Source of the DNA: Thermoplasmata archaeon
GTDB taxonomy: Archaea; Thermoplasmatota; Thermoplasmata; RBG-16-68-12; SOIM01
Direction of reading: 5' to 3'
Length of the DNA stretch: 64,000 bases
NCBI GenBank assembly: GCA_023140195.1
Contig: JAGLME010000018.1
Span: forward strand, 1 to 64,000
The notes below the pieces were generated by a model. That model was not told the DNA's origin. It did not search any database and worked only from the letters and a program-made list of their open reading frames with translations. Made by a program: the position numbers and the translations under genes. Every line of letters starts with the position of its first letter. Position 1 is the stretch's first letter. This document shows positions 45,818 through 55,266 of this stretch, one piece after another.

Positions 45818-45853
45818 ATCATCTGCACCTCTCTGGATCCAACTCCCAATGTG

Positions 45854-46351
45854 CTACCTCCTCATGATGAATTTCTCATATATTATCTTGGAGGCTCTCG
45901 GGACCGCCTTCGTAACGGAATCAGACAAACCTGGATTGACCTCTTCAGGTATGTTCTCAACTTGACAAGCCACCACGGCCACCCCCAAACCTCCTATGTC
46001 CTTCAGCTCCTTCAACATGTTTGAGGTCGGGACTTGATGCAATGAGAAATCATCCGTTTTTCTCTCAGGAATGTCATCGATCGATATCTCAAATATCTCA
46101 CCAGGAGCTTTCCCTTTGTCGACCGCATCCACTACGACAAGACTGCTGGGTTTCTTCTCGGAAAGAAGTATTGTGAAAAGCAAATTCCTTACTGATGTGC
46201 CCACGTCCAAGACCAAAGCAAAGTCTGGAATCTCGTAGTTCTCAACTAGAAAATTGGCAACCGAGGGACCGAGACCATCGTCACCAAAAAGCACGTTACC
46301 ACAACCAAACACGACTACATCCTTAGTCAGAAACTCGGGGAGTTCTTCCAT
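45854..46351 (-). CDS. [NiFe]-hydrogenase maturation protease (HycI/FrhD family)
   Basis: The protease cuts the C-terminal tail of the hydrogenase large subunit after Ni insertion. The 165-residue protein has the GCGNVLFGDDG motif at 16-26, with metal-contacting Asp residues at 24/25, a second acidic motif VVVDAVD (Asp75) and His105 in SLHQVP. It is divergent from the mvhG and mvhA genes whose product it should process. The tail it would remove is seen in MvhA. Confidence 0.92.
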   Translation of the reverse strand: MEELPEFLTKDVVVFGCGNVLFGDDGLGPSVANFLVENYEIPDFALVLDVGTSVRNLLFTILLSEKKPSSLVVVDAVDKGKAPGEIFEISIDDIPERKTDDFSLHQVPTSNMLKELKDIGGLGVAVVACQVENIPEEVNPGLSDSVTKAVPRASKIIYEKFIMRR

Positions 46352-46423
46352 GATTCTTCGTCACCAGCCCGTCCATGATCTACTCATATTCTCTGGATCT
46401 CTGCTAGTTAGACTGATGGAAGG

Positions 46424-46648
46424 ATTTACTTTTATTGTTTTCCCTATTCCATGACGATTTCCGACTATTAGTAAACAATCATCGTGAAGAGAGATATCCC
46501 AATGTCGAAATAAATCTATATGTCAACTCGAATCGTCACTGAGGAATTAGAATCCAATTGTATATTGGTGTTTTTCGTCATCATCATATATTTATATTGG
46601 TTGCGCATTCTCAAAATCAACTTGTTATGATGGACAAGGGGGTAAAGG
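46424..46648. promoter_or_regulatory. Divergent promoter region between protease-hdrBC and mvhGA
   Basis: The minus-strand AATAAAAGTAAATCC box is at about 46424-46437, upstream of the protease start at 46351. The plus-strand ATATATTTATAT is at 46586-46597, and AAGGGGG at 46636-46642 precedes the mvhG ATG at 46649. The 297-base gap therefore likely drives both transcripts and could be a joint control region. Confidence 0.55.
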
Positions 46649-47569
46649 ATGGCGAGAATTGCAGAAGAATGGTTTGCTATATGTGGTGGATGTGAGGTCA
46701 CAATTCTGGACATCGGTGAGCCGCTTTTGGACCTTCTTCCACAGTTGGAATTCGTTCATATGCCTGTCATAATGGACCACAAGTACTATGGACAGACAGG
46801 TGAGAAGGACAAGATCGAGATCCCTGAAGCCGACATAGGACTCATTTCTGGGGGAGTCAGAAACGAGGAGCACAAGGAGATTGCCCTGGAGATGAGGGCC
46901 AAGTGCAAGACACTGGTCGCTCTGGGAACGTGCGCAGGATACGGTGGTATCCCCGCTCTCGGCAACATGTATCTCACCGACGACATATATGAGAAGGTCT
47001 ACAGACAGTCAGAGACCACGGATTCGGGGGACACACCGAGTTCAGGGATCCCGCCTTTGACCGACCGGGTGTACGCGATTAGCGAGGTTGTGCCTGTGGA
47101 CATTGTTCTCCCAGGTTGTCCGACCACGCCAGAACTTGTCGTTGCAGGCCTGACGGCACTCCTGGGCGGCGCACCACTGAAACTCTCTGAGAAGAGCGTT
47201 TGCGATGAGTGCCCGACAATCAGGGAGAAGAAGGCAGTCTCAACTCTAAAGAGACCTCTGGAGAACATCGAGTCTGTAGGAAAACCTCTCGATCAGGTAC
47301 GATGCATTATGGAACAGGGCTATCTGTGTCAAGGACCTGCCACGAGAGCAGGTTGTGGCGGCGCAGAGGGCACTCCCAGATGCATCAGAGCTTACATGCC
47401 TTGCAGAGGGTGCTTCGGGCCGATCAGAGATAAGGCGAATCCTATGGTTGACATGATGGGCGCACTATCGAGCATTGGCTTGGATCCCAAGCAGATACCT
47501 GACAGACCGGCGACCTTTAACCGGTTTGCGGGTGCACAGGGGCGTCTCAGACCCCTTCCGAGGAGGTGA
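46649..47569 (+). CDS. mvhG: F420-non-reducing [NiFe]-hydrogenase small subunit (MvhG type)
   Basis: The small subunit relays electrons through Fe-S clusters from the Ni-Fe site. The 306-residue protein has Cys12 and Cys15 (ICGGC), LGTCAGYGG, PGCPTTPE and a C-terminal ferredoxin-like Cys set (YLCQGPATRAGC, RCIRAYMPCRGCFGP). There is no twin-arginine signal or TM anchor, so it is cytoplasmic (group 3c type). The mvhA gene begins four bases after its stop. Confidence 0.94.
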   Translation: MARIAEEWFAICGGCEVTILDIGEPLLDLLPQLEFVHMPVIMDHKYYGQTGEKDKIEIPEADIGLISGGVRNEEHKEIALEMRAKCKTLVALGTCAGYGGIPALGNMYLTDDIYEKVYRQSETTDSGDTPSSGIPPLTDRVYAISEVVPVDIVLPGCPTTPELVVAGLTALLGGAPLKLSEKSVCDECPTIREKKAVSTLKRPLENIESVGKPLDQVRCIMEQGYLCQGPATRAGCGGAEGTPRCIRAYMPCRGCFGPIRDKANPMVDMMGALSSIGLDPKQIPDRPATFNRFAGAQGRLRPLPRR

Positions 47570-47573
47570 GGAA

Positions 47574-49016
47574 ATGGGAAAGACGGTAACGATTCAACCT
47601 GTAACTAGGATTGAAGGCCATGCCAAAGTGGAGATAGATTTGGACGATGCGGGGAACGTTTCGGATACCCGGGTTCACGTCGTTGAACTTAGAGGCTTTG
47701 AGAAGTTCTGCATTGGACGACCAGTTGAGGAGCTTCCAAGGATAATGACAAGGATTTGCGGAGTATGCCCGTGGTCCCACCATTTGGCTTCATCCAAGAC
47801 AACAGATGCTATCTTCGGAGTGACGATCCCTGAGACTGCAAGGAAGCTCAGGAGACTGTGCAACTGCACCGCATTCATGGAAGAGCACATACTTCACTTC
47901 TACTTCCTGGCGGCACCCGATTTCATCATGGGACCGGACGCTGACTACTCGGTGAGGAACGTCATCGGGATTTTGCAGAAGATGCCCGACGTTGGAAGGA
48001 AGGTTGTGAGGGTGAGGGCCCTTGCGGCACACATGTTGGAGATATTGTCAGGCAAAGCGATTCATCCTTCCGCTTCTGTTCCTGGAGGGTTCAGCAAGCC
48101 TCTAACTGAGGATGAGAAGCAGAAGCTCATTCCGATGGCGGAAGAATGTCTGGACCTTGCGAAGTTCTCCATCGCGTACGCCAGAGAGAACGTCTTCCCA
48201 CAGTACATTGATACGGTGAAGACTCTCGGGGTCATCAAGACCGGTTTCCTTGGCACAGTCACGCCCGACGGAACATTGGACCTGTATGAGGGCAATCTGC
48301 GAATGATGACCGCTGACGGCAGTTCAATAGACTTCCCTGCGGAGCAATACAAAGACTACATCGGAGAACACATTGAGCCCTGGACGTACCTCAAGTTCCC
48401 ATATGACAAGAGAGCCGGCGGTTTGTCGATGGACCTGGATAATCCCGTGGGAGTTTACAGGACAAATACCCTCGCTAGGATGAATGTCGCCGATAGGATT
48501 GCGACGCCACTGGCACAAGAGGAGTTCAAGGTTTTCAGGCAGGAATTCGGCAAGCCAGCACAGGCAACATTGCTCTATCACTGGGCAAGGCTCATCGAGC
48601 TTCTGTACAATGCAGAGCACGCGATTGAGCTCTTGAACGACTCAGAGATCACAAGCATGGACACGCGCCTCAAGGTTGAGCCCAGAGCAGCCAGGGCAGT
48701 GGGACACGTCGAGGCTCCGAGAGGAACCCTGATACACGACTACGAGACAGACGAGAACGGAATGGTCACAAACTGCAATCTAATCGTAGGGACAACCCAC
48801 AACAACGCTCCGATAAACATGTCCGTCAAGCAGGCAGCACAGAGCTTGATAAAGGGCGGTCAGTACGATCAGGGAATCCTGAACATGGTCGAGATGGCCA
48901 TCAGGGCATACGACCCGTGTCTAAGCTGTGCAACACACAACCTGGACGGGACCATCGCCGTAAAACTCACAATCAGGGACTCGGACGGAAACGTAGTGGA
49001 CGTTCTGAAGAACTAG
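47574..49016 (+). CDS. mvhA: F420-non-reducing [NiFe]-hydrogenase large subunit (MvhA type)
   Basis: The large subunit holds the Ni-Fe active site. From the ATG at 47574, fixed by AGGAGGTGAG, the protein has 480 residues. The N-terminal Ni-binding motif RICGVCPWSHH contains Cys62 and Cys65; the C-terminal motif DPCLSCATH is at 447-455, with a further 25 residues that the protease should remove. There is Cys, not Sec, in the C-terminal motif. It oxidises or evolves H2 for the MvhD/HdrA side. Confidence 0.95.
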   Translation: MGKTVTIQPVTRIEGHAKVEIDLDDAGNVSDTRVHVVELRGFEKFCIGRPVEELPRIMTRICGVCPWSHHLASSKTTDAIFGVTIPETARKLRRLCNCTAFMEEHILHFYFLAAPDFIMGPDADYSVRNVIGILQKMPDVGRKVVRVRALAAHMLEILSGKAIHPSASVPGGFSKPLTEDEKQKLIPMAEECLDLAKFSIAYARENVFPQYIDTVKTLGVIKTGFLGTVTPDGTLDLYEGNLRMMTADGSSIDFPAEQYKDYIGEHIEPWTYLKFPYDKRAGGLSMDLDNPVGVYRTNTLARMNVADRIATPLAQEEFKVFRQEFGKPAQATLLYHWARLIELLYNAEHAIELLNDSEITSMDTRLKVEPRAARAVGHVEAPRGTLIHDYETDENGMVTNCNLIVGTTHNNAPINMSVKQAAQSLIKGGQYDQGILNMVEMAIRAYDPCLSCATHNLDGTIAVKLTIRDSDGNVVDVLKN

Positions 49017-49022
49017 TCCACT

Positions 49023-49041
49023 TCTCTTTTCCCTTTTTTCC
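49023..49041 (+). terminator. T-rich terminator after mvhA
   Basis: Pyrimidine-rich sequence CTTTTCCCTTTTTT follows the mvhA stop in the 43-base gap to the converging mvhD gene. Confidence 0.55.
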
Positions 49042-49059
49042 TTGCACTTAGCTTGAGCA

Positions 49060-49479
49060 CTACATTTTGTACGGGCTCGGACCAAGTCCCTTCAACTGCT
49101 CCACCATCTCGGTTACCACCTTCGCAAACTTGTCCCCTTCCGATGCTGAGACCCATTCCAGTCTGTACCTCTCCGGCTCCAGGCCGAAGTCCACCAGCAT
49201 CAGGTCGATTGCCTCGCTCCTTGCCTCCGCCCTCAGGTTCCCTTCAAGGTAATGGCAGTCTCCCGGATGGCATCCACACATCAAAACGCCGTCAGCCCCC
49301 TTTGTGAGGGCGTTGATTACCAGGTTTGGATGAACCATGCCGGAGCACATCACCCTTATTACTCTAATATTCGGCGGATACTGAATCCTAGACGTTCCCG
49401 CCAAATCCGCACCGGCGTACGAGCACCAGTTGCAGAGGAATGCCACAATCAGAGGCTCATATTCTTCTTGCTCTTCCAT
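49060..49479 (-). CDS. mvhD: MvhD, hydrogenase-to-HdrA electron transfer subunit
   Basis: MvhD carries a [2Fe-2S] cluster and passes electrons from MvhAG to HdrA. The 139-residue protein has the family cysteines Cys16, 19, 45, 68, 70 and 75 and the typical [13 protein letters not shown]. Its ATG abuts the stop of the double HdrA gene. It is the plain form, without the extensions of the paralogues nearby, and so the best partner of the adjacent MvhGA. Confidence 0.95.
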   Translation of the reverse strand: MEEQEEYEPLIVAFLCNWCSYAGADLAGTSRIQYPPNIRVIRVMCSGMVHPNLVINALTKGADGVLMCGCHPGDCHYLEGNLRAEARSEAIDLMLVDFGLEPERYRLEWVSASEGDKFAKVVTEMVEQLKGLGPSPYKM

Positions 49480-52400
49480 CTATGCCACCCCCAAACAGGC
49501 GTCTATCATGGCATTTAGTTGATCCAATTTGAATTTCCAAACGAATATTCCCTCCTTCGGACACGTTGCCATGCAGCAGCCGCAACCCTTGCATGCCGAT
49601 TCATTGACATCAACCGTCTTCTTGACGGATCCTTTCCTCATGTACTCTATCAGAGTGATTGCATCGTACGGACAGGGCTCAATGCAGTAGGCGCAACCAT
49701 CACAGTTCTCATCAACGACATGTGAGATGGTTGGCTCTATTTCTATCTCATCTTTCGACAGGATAGTTGCGGCTCTTGCGACAGCTCCGTAGGCTTGGGC
49801 TATGCTCTCGTCAACGAACTTCGGACCATGTGCCAAACCGCAGAGGAACACTCCCTCGGTGGCGAAATCAAGAGGTCTCAGCTTCATGTGGGCCTCAAGG
49901 AAGAAGTTGTCCTTGGTCAGAGGCACCTTCAGCATCTTACCTACGTCTTCGGCGTCCGGCTGGGGCAGCACTGGAACGCTGAGTACCAATAAGTCGGAAT
50001 CGATCTTCAGGACTTCATCAAGTACTGGATCCTTGACCGTGATCTCCAGTCCGCCTTTTCTTGCGACAACTTGAGGTTCGTTTTCGGTATCATATCGCAC
50101 AAATATGACACCCTTTTCGGAAGCATCTTGGAAGTAGTCCTCGTTGAATCCGTAGGTTCGGATATCTCTGTAGAGCACGTAAACCTCGGCGTCTGGGTTC
50201 TTCTCCTTTATCTTCAGGGCATTCTTTACCGCTTCCGAACAACAGATTCTGCTGCAATTGGGTCTTTCCTCGTTCCTGGACTCCACACACTGTATCATCG
50301 CAATCTTGTCGCTCTTGGAAAGGTCGATTTCACCCTTCGTCATCTTGTCCTCGAACTCTATCTGTGTCATGACGTTGGGGTTCTCGCCGTACAGATACTC
50401 GGTGGGTTTGTGCTCGACGCCGCCAGTCGCTATTATCACGACACCGTGATCTATCTCCTCTCCACCTTCAAGTGTGGTGGTGAAGTTCCCAACATGACCA
50501 TCTATCTTCTCTATCTTGCTACCCACGTGCAGGGTTATCTTCTCGTTGTTGCTGACCTTGCCTATGATCTCTTCCAGTTTCTTCTGCGGATCGTCGTTTG
50601 TGAGAAGATGATGAATGTTCCTCAGATTTCCTCCGAGTTCGTTCTCCCTCTCTACGAGATTGACATCGAACCCTTGGTCTGCCAGGCCAAGTGCTGCCGT
50701 CATTCCGCTCAGGCCGCCTCCGATCACGAGCGCCCTCTTTGTCACGGGCAATTTACCCTTCTGGAGCGCGTCAAGCAATGCAGACTTCGCAACGACCATC
50801 CTGACGAGGTCCTTCGATTTTTCCGTCGCCTTCTCCTTCTCGTGTTGGTGAACCCAAGAACATTGATCTCGGATGTTGGCCATTTCGAACAAGTAGGGAT
50901 TCAGTCCAGCCTGCCTCATTGTTTCTTGGAATAATGGTTCATGGGTTCTCGGGCTGCAGGAAGCCACTATGACTCGATTCAGATTGTGCTCCTTGATGAC
51001 CTCCACCATCTTCGTTTGAGTGTCATCCGAACATGTGAAGAGGTTCTCGCACACGTATTCAACGTTGGGCAATGTCTTGGCATACTCAACGACCCCAGGG
51101 ACATCCACAACGCTCCCGATGTTTATCCCGCAATGGCATACGAATACACCTATCCTGGGTTCCTGGTCAGTGACATCGATCTCTTCTGGATATTCCTTCT
51201 TCTCGGTCAGAGTTTCTCTAGCTGAAGCCACCACAGTAGCGGCTCTCGCGGCACTTCCAGATGCCTCTGCTACTGTCCCCGGGATGTCCTTGGGGCCAGC
51301 AAAGGCTCCTCCCACGAATATGCCAGGCTTGGAGGTGTCCATCGGTTCAAACAGTTCGACCTTGACGAACTTGTGGCCGTTGAGGTCAAACCCAAGTCTG
51401 TGACTAAGGATCTCCGCCTCCTCTGGCGCGTTCATGGCTATCGATAGAACGACCATGTTGAATTCTTCTCGAATGATCTCTCCCCTTTCAACGTAGGAGA
51501 GAATGAGATTATTGGTCTTTGGATCCTCTTGCACGCCCGAAACCCTCGACCTGACAAACCTCACTCCAGCCTCGTCCTTGGCCCTGTTGTAGTACTTCTC
51601 GAAGTCCTTCCCATAAGCTCTCATGTCCATGAAGAAGATCGTTGGTTCGATGCCTTCGAAATGCTCCTTTGCGATAATTGCCTCCTTCAATGCGTACATG
51701 CAGCAGACAGCAGAGCAGTAGGTGTTGCCCTTGGCCTTGTCTCTTGAGCCGACGCACTGTATCCATGCCACCTTCTTGGGTATGTCTCCATCAGATGGCC
51801 TGACAACCGTGCCCAGATGAGGTCCAGTGGCGCTCAGCATTCTTTCGAACTCCATGCTGGTCAGAACATTCTTGAACTCCCCATAGCCGTACTCACTTCT
51901 CACGCTCGGGTCGAACTTCGAGGACCCCGGAGAGAGGATGATTGAACCTACGTTGACCTCTATGATCTTCTCCTTCTCATCATACTCAATGGCCTCTGCC
52001 TTGCACTCCCCCTCGCAGATGCCGCAACCGATACACTTCTCCTTGTCGATCATGTATACGAGAGGCACAGCCTGAGGATATGGAACGTAGACGGCCTTCC
52101 TGTGTCGCAGACCCTCGTTGAACTCATCAATGGCCTCGGTTGGGCATTTCTCGGCGCATACGCCACAGCCAGTACATCTCTCCTCGTTGATACGTCTGGG
52201 GTACTTCTTCAGCGTAACAATGAAGTTCCCGGCGCTTCCGTCAATCATCTCGACTTCTGCGTTCGTAATGAGCTCTATGTTCTCGTGTCTACCCGTTTCG
52301 ACGAGCTTTGGCGCCATTATGCACATCGCACAGTCATTTGTTGGGAATGTCTTATCCAACTGGGACATCACACCGCCTATGCTCGGTCCTCTCTCGACCA

Positions 52401-52497
52401 GGTAGACCTTGAATCCCGCGCCTGCCAGATCCAGCGCGGACTGCATTCCGGAGATCCCTGCTCCAACGACCATCACCGCTCCCACTGGTCCCGCCAT
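49480..52497 (-). CDS. hdrA: Double-length HdrA (two HdrA flavin units in one chain)
   Basis: HdrA bifurcates electrons at FAD. This 1005-residue protein joins two HdrA units. Unit 1 has FAD motif VVGAGISG, CxxC at 56/59 in FPTNDCAMC, and ferredoxin motifs at 108-118 and 155-165. Unit 2 starts near 449 with the HdrA N-terminal Fe-S domain (VCHCGINIG, C454/456), then a second FAD motif IGGGLSG near 592, without the FPTxDC segment, and two final ferredoxin motifs near 950-990. The ATG at 52497 is set by GGAGGTGA, one base after the stop of the MvhD-winged-helix gene. The next gene downstream is plain mvhD. Confidence 0.93.
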   Translation of the reverse strand: MAGPVGAVMVVGAGISGMQSALDLAGAGFKVYLVERGPSIGGVMSQLDKTFPTNDCAMCIMAPKLVETGRHENIELITNAEVEMIDGSAGNFIVTLKKYPRRINEERCTGCGVCAEKCPTEAIDEFNEGLRHRKAVYVPYPQAVPLVYMIDKEKCIGCGICEGECKAEAIEYDEKEKIIEVNVGSIILSPGSSKFDPSVRSEYGYGEFKNVLTSMEFERMLSATGPHLGTVVRPSDGDIPKKVAWIQCVGSRDKAKGNTYCSAVCCMYALKEAIIAKEHFEGIEPTIFFMDMRAYGKDFEKYYNRAKDEAGVRFVRSRVSGVQEDPKTNNLILSYVERGEIIREEFNMVVLSIAMNAPEEAEILSHRLGFDLNGHKFVKVELFEPMDTSKPGIFVGGAFAGPKDIPGTVAEASGSAARAATVVASARETLTEKKEYPEEIDVTDQEPRIGVFVCHCGINIGSVVDVPGVVEYAKTLPNVEYVCENLFTCSDDTQTKMVEVIKEHNLNRVIVASCSPRTHEPLFQETMRQAGLNPYLFEMANIRDQCSWVHQHEKEKATEKSKDLVRMVVAKSALLDALQKGKLPVTKRALVIGGGLSGMTAALGLADQGFDVNLVERENELGGNLRNIHHLLTNDDPQKKLEEIIGKVSNNEKITLHVGSKIEKIDGHVGNFTTTLEGGEEIDHGVVIIATGGVEHKPTEYLYGENPNVMTQIEFEDKMTKGEIDLSKSDKIAMIQCVESRNEERPNCSRICCSEAVKNALKIKEKNPDAEVYVLYRDIRTYGFNEDYFQDASEKGVIFVRYDTENEPQVVARKGGLEITVKDPVLDEVLKIDSDLLVLSVPVLPQPDAEDVGKMLKVPLTKDNFFLEAHMKLRPLDFATEGVFLCGLAHGPKFVDESIAQAYGAVARAATILSKDEIEIEPTISHVVDENCDGCAYCIEPCPYDAITLIEYMRKGSVKKTVDVNESACKGCGCCMATCPKEGIFVWKFKLDQLNAMIDACLGVA

Positions 52498-52498
52498 T

Positions 52499-53272
52499 CT
52501 AGTCACCTCCTGCCAAAAGGGCAACATAGAACGGTGTCATCCCGTCAATGTGATCGATCCCCAGCAAGTTCTTCTGCCTCAAGGTCGCAATGTGGTTCAC
52601 AACTTCGTCCGGTGGTATACCAACGACCTGCGACAATTCCTTGGCCGATGAAGGTTTGCTTGAGGCAATCTCAAGAATATGGTTCCTGCGGAACTCCACC
52701 TCTACGGCCTGATCAACTATTTTCTGGAGCTCCTCCTCTGCAACTTTCTCCCCGTAGACATTCCCCCCTTCCGCCATTTGGATCTCGTGTCCGAGCAATG
52801 CACGAATGCGGAAACTGAGCGTGGTGCCCACGGCTGCCCCAATCTTGGTCTCCAGTTCTGGATCCTCTTTCACCTTGGAAGGTCCAAGGCCTCTGATGGT
52901 CTCCGTGAACTCCCCCACCACCTTGGAGAATCTCTCCCCCTCGGAAGCGCTTATCCATTCAAGTCTGAATCTCTCAGGCTCCATCCCCGTCTTCTCAATG
53001 AGCTTCTCTATGACGTAGGCCCTCTTCTCGGTATGATAATTGCCAGAGATATAATGGCAATCTCCCAAATGGCATCCCCCAACAAGGATGCCGTCCGCAC
53101 CTTCCTTGAACAAGGTGAAGATTATCATCGGGTCTATGCGCGCACTGCACATGACCCTGATAATCCTGATGTCTGGAGGATACTGGTATCGGCTAACCCC
53201 TGCCAGATCTGCACCTGCATAAGAGCACCAGTTGCAGAGGAAGCCTATGATTTTGGGCTTGAACTCGGTCAT
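52499..53272 (-). CDS. MvhD-like protein with C-terminal winged-helix domain
   Basis: The protein has 257 residues from the ATG at 53272, which overlaps the HdrA stop as TGATG. Residues ~1-135 are an MvhD domain with the [13 protein letters not shown] and GGCHLGDCHY motifs. Residues ~190-257 form a winged helix (SSAKELSQVVGIPPDEVVNHIATLRQKNLL). A plain MvhD has no such tail. It may be an MvhD that also regulates transcription, or the wing may be a protein contact. It is encoded between two HdrA genes. Confidence 0.88.
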   Translation of the reverse strand: MTEFKPKIIGFLCNWCSYAGADLAGVSRYQYPPDIRIIRVMCSARIDPMIIFTLFKEGADGILVGGCHLGDCHYISGNYHTEKRAYVIEKLIEKTGMEPERFRLEWISASEGERFSKVVGEFTETIRGLGPSKVKEDPELETKIGAAVGTTLSFRIRALLGHEIQMAEGGNVYGEKVAEEELQKIVDQAVEVEFRRNHILEIASSKPSSAKELSQVVGIPPDEVVNHIATLRQKNLLGIDHIDGMTPFYVALLAGGD

Positions 53273-55266
53273 CACGGCACCCCCTCAAGAATGCTCCTTC
53301 CCTGCGCAAGCAGTTGCTCATCGGTGTAATTCATCATCGTAATGGCCTTCTCTGGACATGTAGCGCCACAGCAACCACACCCTTTACAGGCGGCAGCCAG
53401 AACCTCTGCCGTTCCCTCGTCGGTCATCCTGATAGCACCGTATGGGCAGTTCTCCACACAAGTACCGCAACCTGTACAAATCGTGGGGTCTACCTGAGCG
53501 AGTATCGCCTCTGCCTGAATGAATCCTCTGGCCATGGGAATTGCAGCGCGCGAAGCGCATCCTAGTCCCTGTGCGACGCTCTCCGTGATGTCCGCTGGCC
53601 CCCTCGCGGTTCCGCACACGAAGATACCGTCGGTAGCGAAATCTATCGGCCTGAGCTTCATGTGGGCCTCCAAGAAGAAACCGTCCTGTCCTAAGGGAAC
53701 TTTCAGCTTCTTGGACAATTCTGAAGCGTCGGGTGGGGCCACAAGAGGCGTTGCAAGGACCACCATGTCTGCAAGCAGTTTCCTGTCGGTCTTCAGAGTC
53801 TGATGAAAGTATGACACAGCCAGTTTTTCGCCTTCCAGCTTGACCTTCGGGAGGTTCTCAAGGGAGTATCTGACGAATCTAATCCTCTTCTCCCTTGCCT
53901 TGTTGTAATATATCTCGTGCTCAGCTCCATACGTCACCACATCTCGATTGAAGATCGTGATTTCAGGACCTCCTGACGGAGCGCCACCTGGAGCGCCTGG
54001 GCCTTCTGCGCTGGTTATCCTCCTCCTTCTCCTCCTTCTCGAAGAGATCTCGGGAACCGAAACGTCGACCTCAACCCTCCCGCCCCCTTCTTCTCCAACG
54101 ATGTCAGCGTAGTTTTCCATGATGTAAAGCGCGTTCTTGATTGAGACGCCACAGCAAATCCTTGAACAGTAGGACTTATCCTGTCCTTTGGAGCCCACGC
54201 ACTGGATGAATGCCACGTTCTGGATTTTTGGCAGTTTGTGGTTCTTGGCAAGAATCTCAAACTCTGTGAGGGTCACGACATTGTCGTACATCCCGTAGCC
54301 ATAGAAACCCTCTGGTATGTATTCCAGTGCTCCGGTCGCTACTATGATTGTACCCACCTTGACCTCCTTGCTTGAGCCGTCAGTCACGATGGTCGTGTCG
54401 AAATTCCCGATGAATCCGTTCACTTGCTCAACCTGGGAGTTCAAATGGACGGTGATGTTCTCGTGCGACATTGCGTCATCGATGAGGGGCTTGATTGTTT
54501 CGGCCGCGCTCTTCACTGCAAGAGACAGACTGTTCAGATTCCTGACGAATCCGCCCAACTCAGCTTCCTTTTCTACAAGATGGACATCAAAGCCCTGCCT
54601 TGCCACAGACAAAGCCGCACTGAGTCCTGCCACACCTCCGCCGATCACAAGGGATCTGGGAACAACATCCACTCTCATCTCTTCTTGTGGGACGAGCAAA
54701 GCCGCTTTCGAGATAGCCGACCTCACAAGGTCCTTTGCTTTCTGGGTCGCCTCTTCCTTCTCTTTCATGTGGACCCAGGAACATTGCTCCCTGATGTTTG
54801 CGAACTCAAAGAGGTACTTGTTCAGTCCTGCTTCTTCACAAACGCTCTGAAACAATGGGGCATGAGTTCTGGGTGTGCATGACGCTACGATCACCCGATT
54901 GAGCTTGTGCTCCTTGATAGCATCTCTTATGGACGCCAAACCGTCCTCGGCACATGAATAGAGGTTATCCGTCGCATATACGACATTTGGCAAGGTCTTG
55001 GCGTACTCCACAACTGCTGGGACGTCAACGAACCCGCCTATGTTCGTACCACAGTGACATATGAACGCGCCGATGCGGACTTCGTCTGAATCCAGAGTTG
55101 CTGGGGTTTCAGGCGGTTGATCTTCAGTCTCGGTGGGCGTTTCTGGGGGTTGCTCTTCAGTTCCAGGTTGCGCTTCAGGGACCTTCTCTTCAGGTTGTGC
55201 TGGGGTCTCTGGAACCTCCTCTGTCGGTTCTTCCGATGCTGCAGGTGGCTGCTCCTCGGGCTCCAT
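53272..55266 (-). CDS. hdrA: HdrA second-half-type protein with Pro/Glu-rich N-terminal tail
   Basis: The protein has 664 residues. Residues 1-60 are a low-complexity Pro/Glu/Thr tail with repeated EEQPP/DQPPETP. The HdrA N-terminal Fe-S domain begins near 63 (ICHCGTNIG, Cys70/72), then a FAD domain (VIGGGVAGLSAA) without the FPTxDC segment, and two C-terminal ferredoxin motifs. A seven-Arg run and a Gly/Pro-rich insert sit near 405-430. It equals the second half of the double HdrA proteins. Its partner half is the next gene upstream, which it overlaps by one base. Confidence 0.9.
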   Translation of the reverse strand: MEPEEQPPAASEEPTEEVPETPAQPEEKVPEAQPGTEEQPPETPTETEDQPPETPATLDSDEVRIGAFICHCGTNIGGFVDVPAVVEYAKTLPNVVYATDNLYSCAEDGLASIRDAIKEHKLNRVIVASCTPRTHAPLFQSVCEEAGLNKYLFEFANIREQCSWVHMKEKEEATQKAKDLVRSAISKAALLVPQEEMRVDVVPRSLVIGGGVAGLSAALSVARQGFDVHLVEKEAELGGFVRNLNSLSLAVKSAAETIKPLIDDAMSHENITVHLNSQVEQVNGFIGNFDTTIVTDGSSKEVKVGTIIVATGALEYIPEGFYGYGMYDNVVTLTEFEILAKNHKLPKIQNVAFIQCVGSKGQDKSYCSRICCGVSIKNALYIMENYADIVGEEGGGRVEVDVSVPEISSRRRRRRRITSAEGPGAPGGAPSGGPEITIFNRDVVTYGAEHEIYYNKAREKRIRFVRYSLENLPKVKLEGEKLAVSYFHQTLKTDRKLLADMVVLATPLVAPPDASELSKKLKVPLGQDGFFLEAHMKLRPIDFATDGIFVCGTARGPADITESVAQGLGCASRAAIPMARGFIQAEAILAQVDPTICTGCGTCVENCPYGAIRMTDEGTAEVLAAACKGCGCCGATCPEKAITMMNYTDEQLLAQGRSILEGVP

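Noticed and set aside
50071-50934. Open plus-strand frame of about 287 codons within the double HdrA gene
   Set aside because: It is antisense to a conserved Fe-S flavoprotein; no ribosome binding site or motif is seen.
54015-54050. Possible frameshift or assembly error at the Arg run of the HdrA protein
   Set aside because: The frame continues with conserved HdrA sequence on both sides, so I treat it as a real insert, though its exact length could be wrong.
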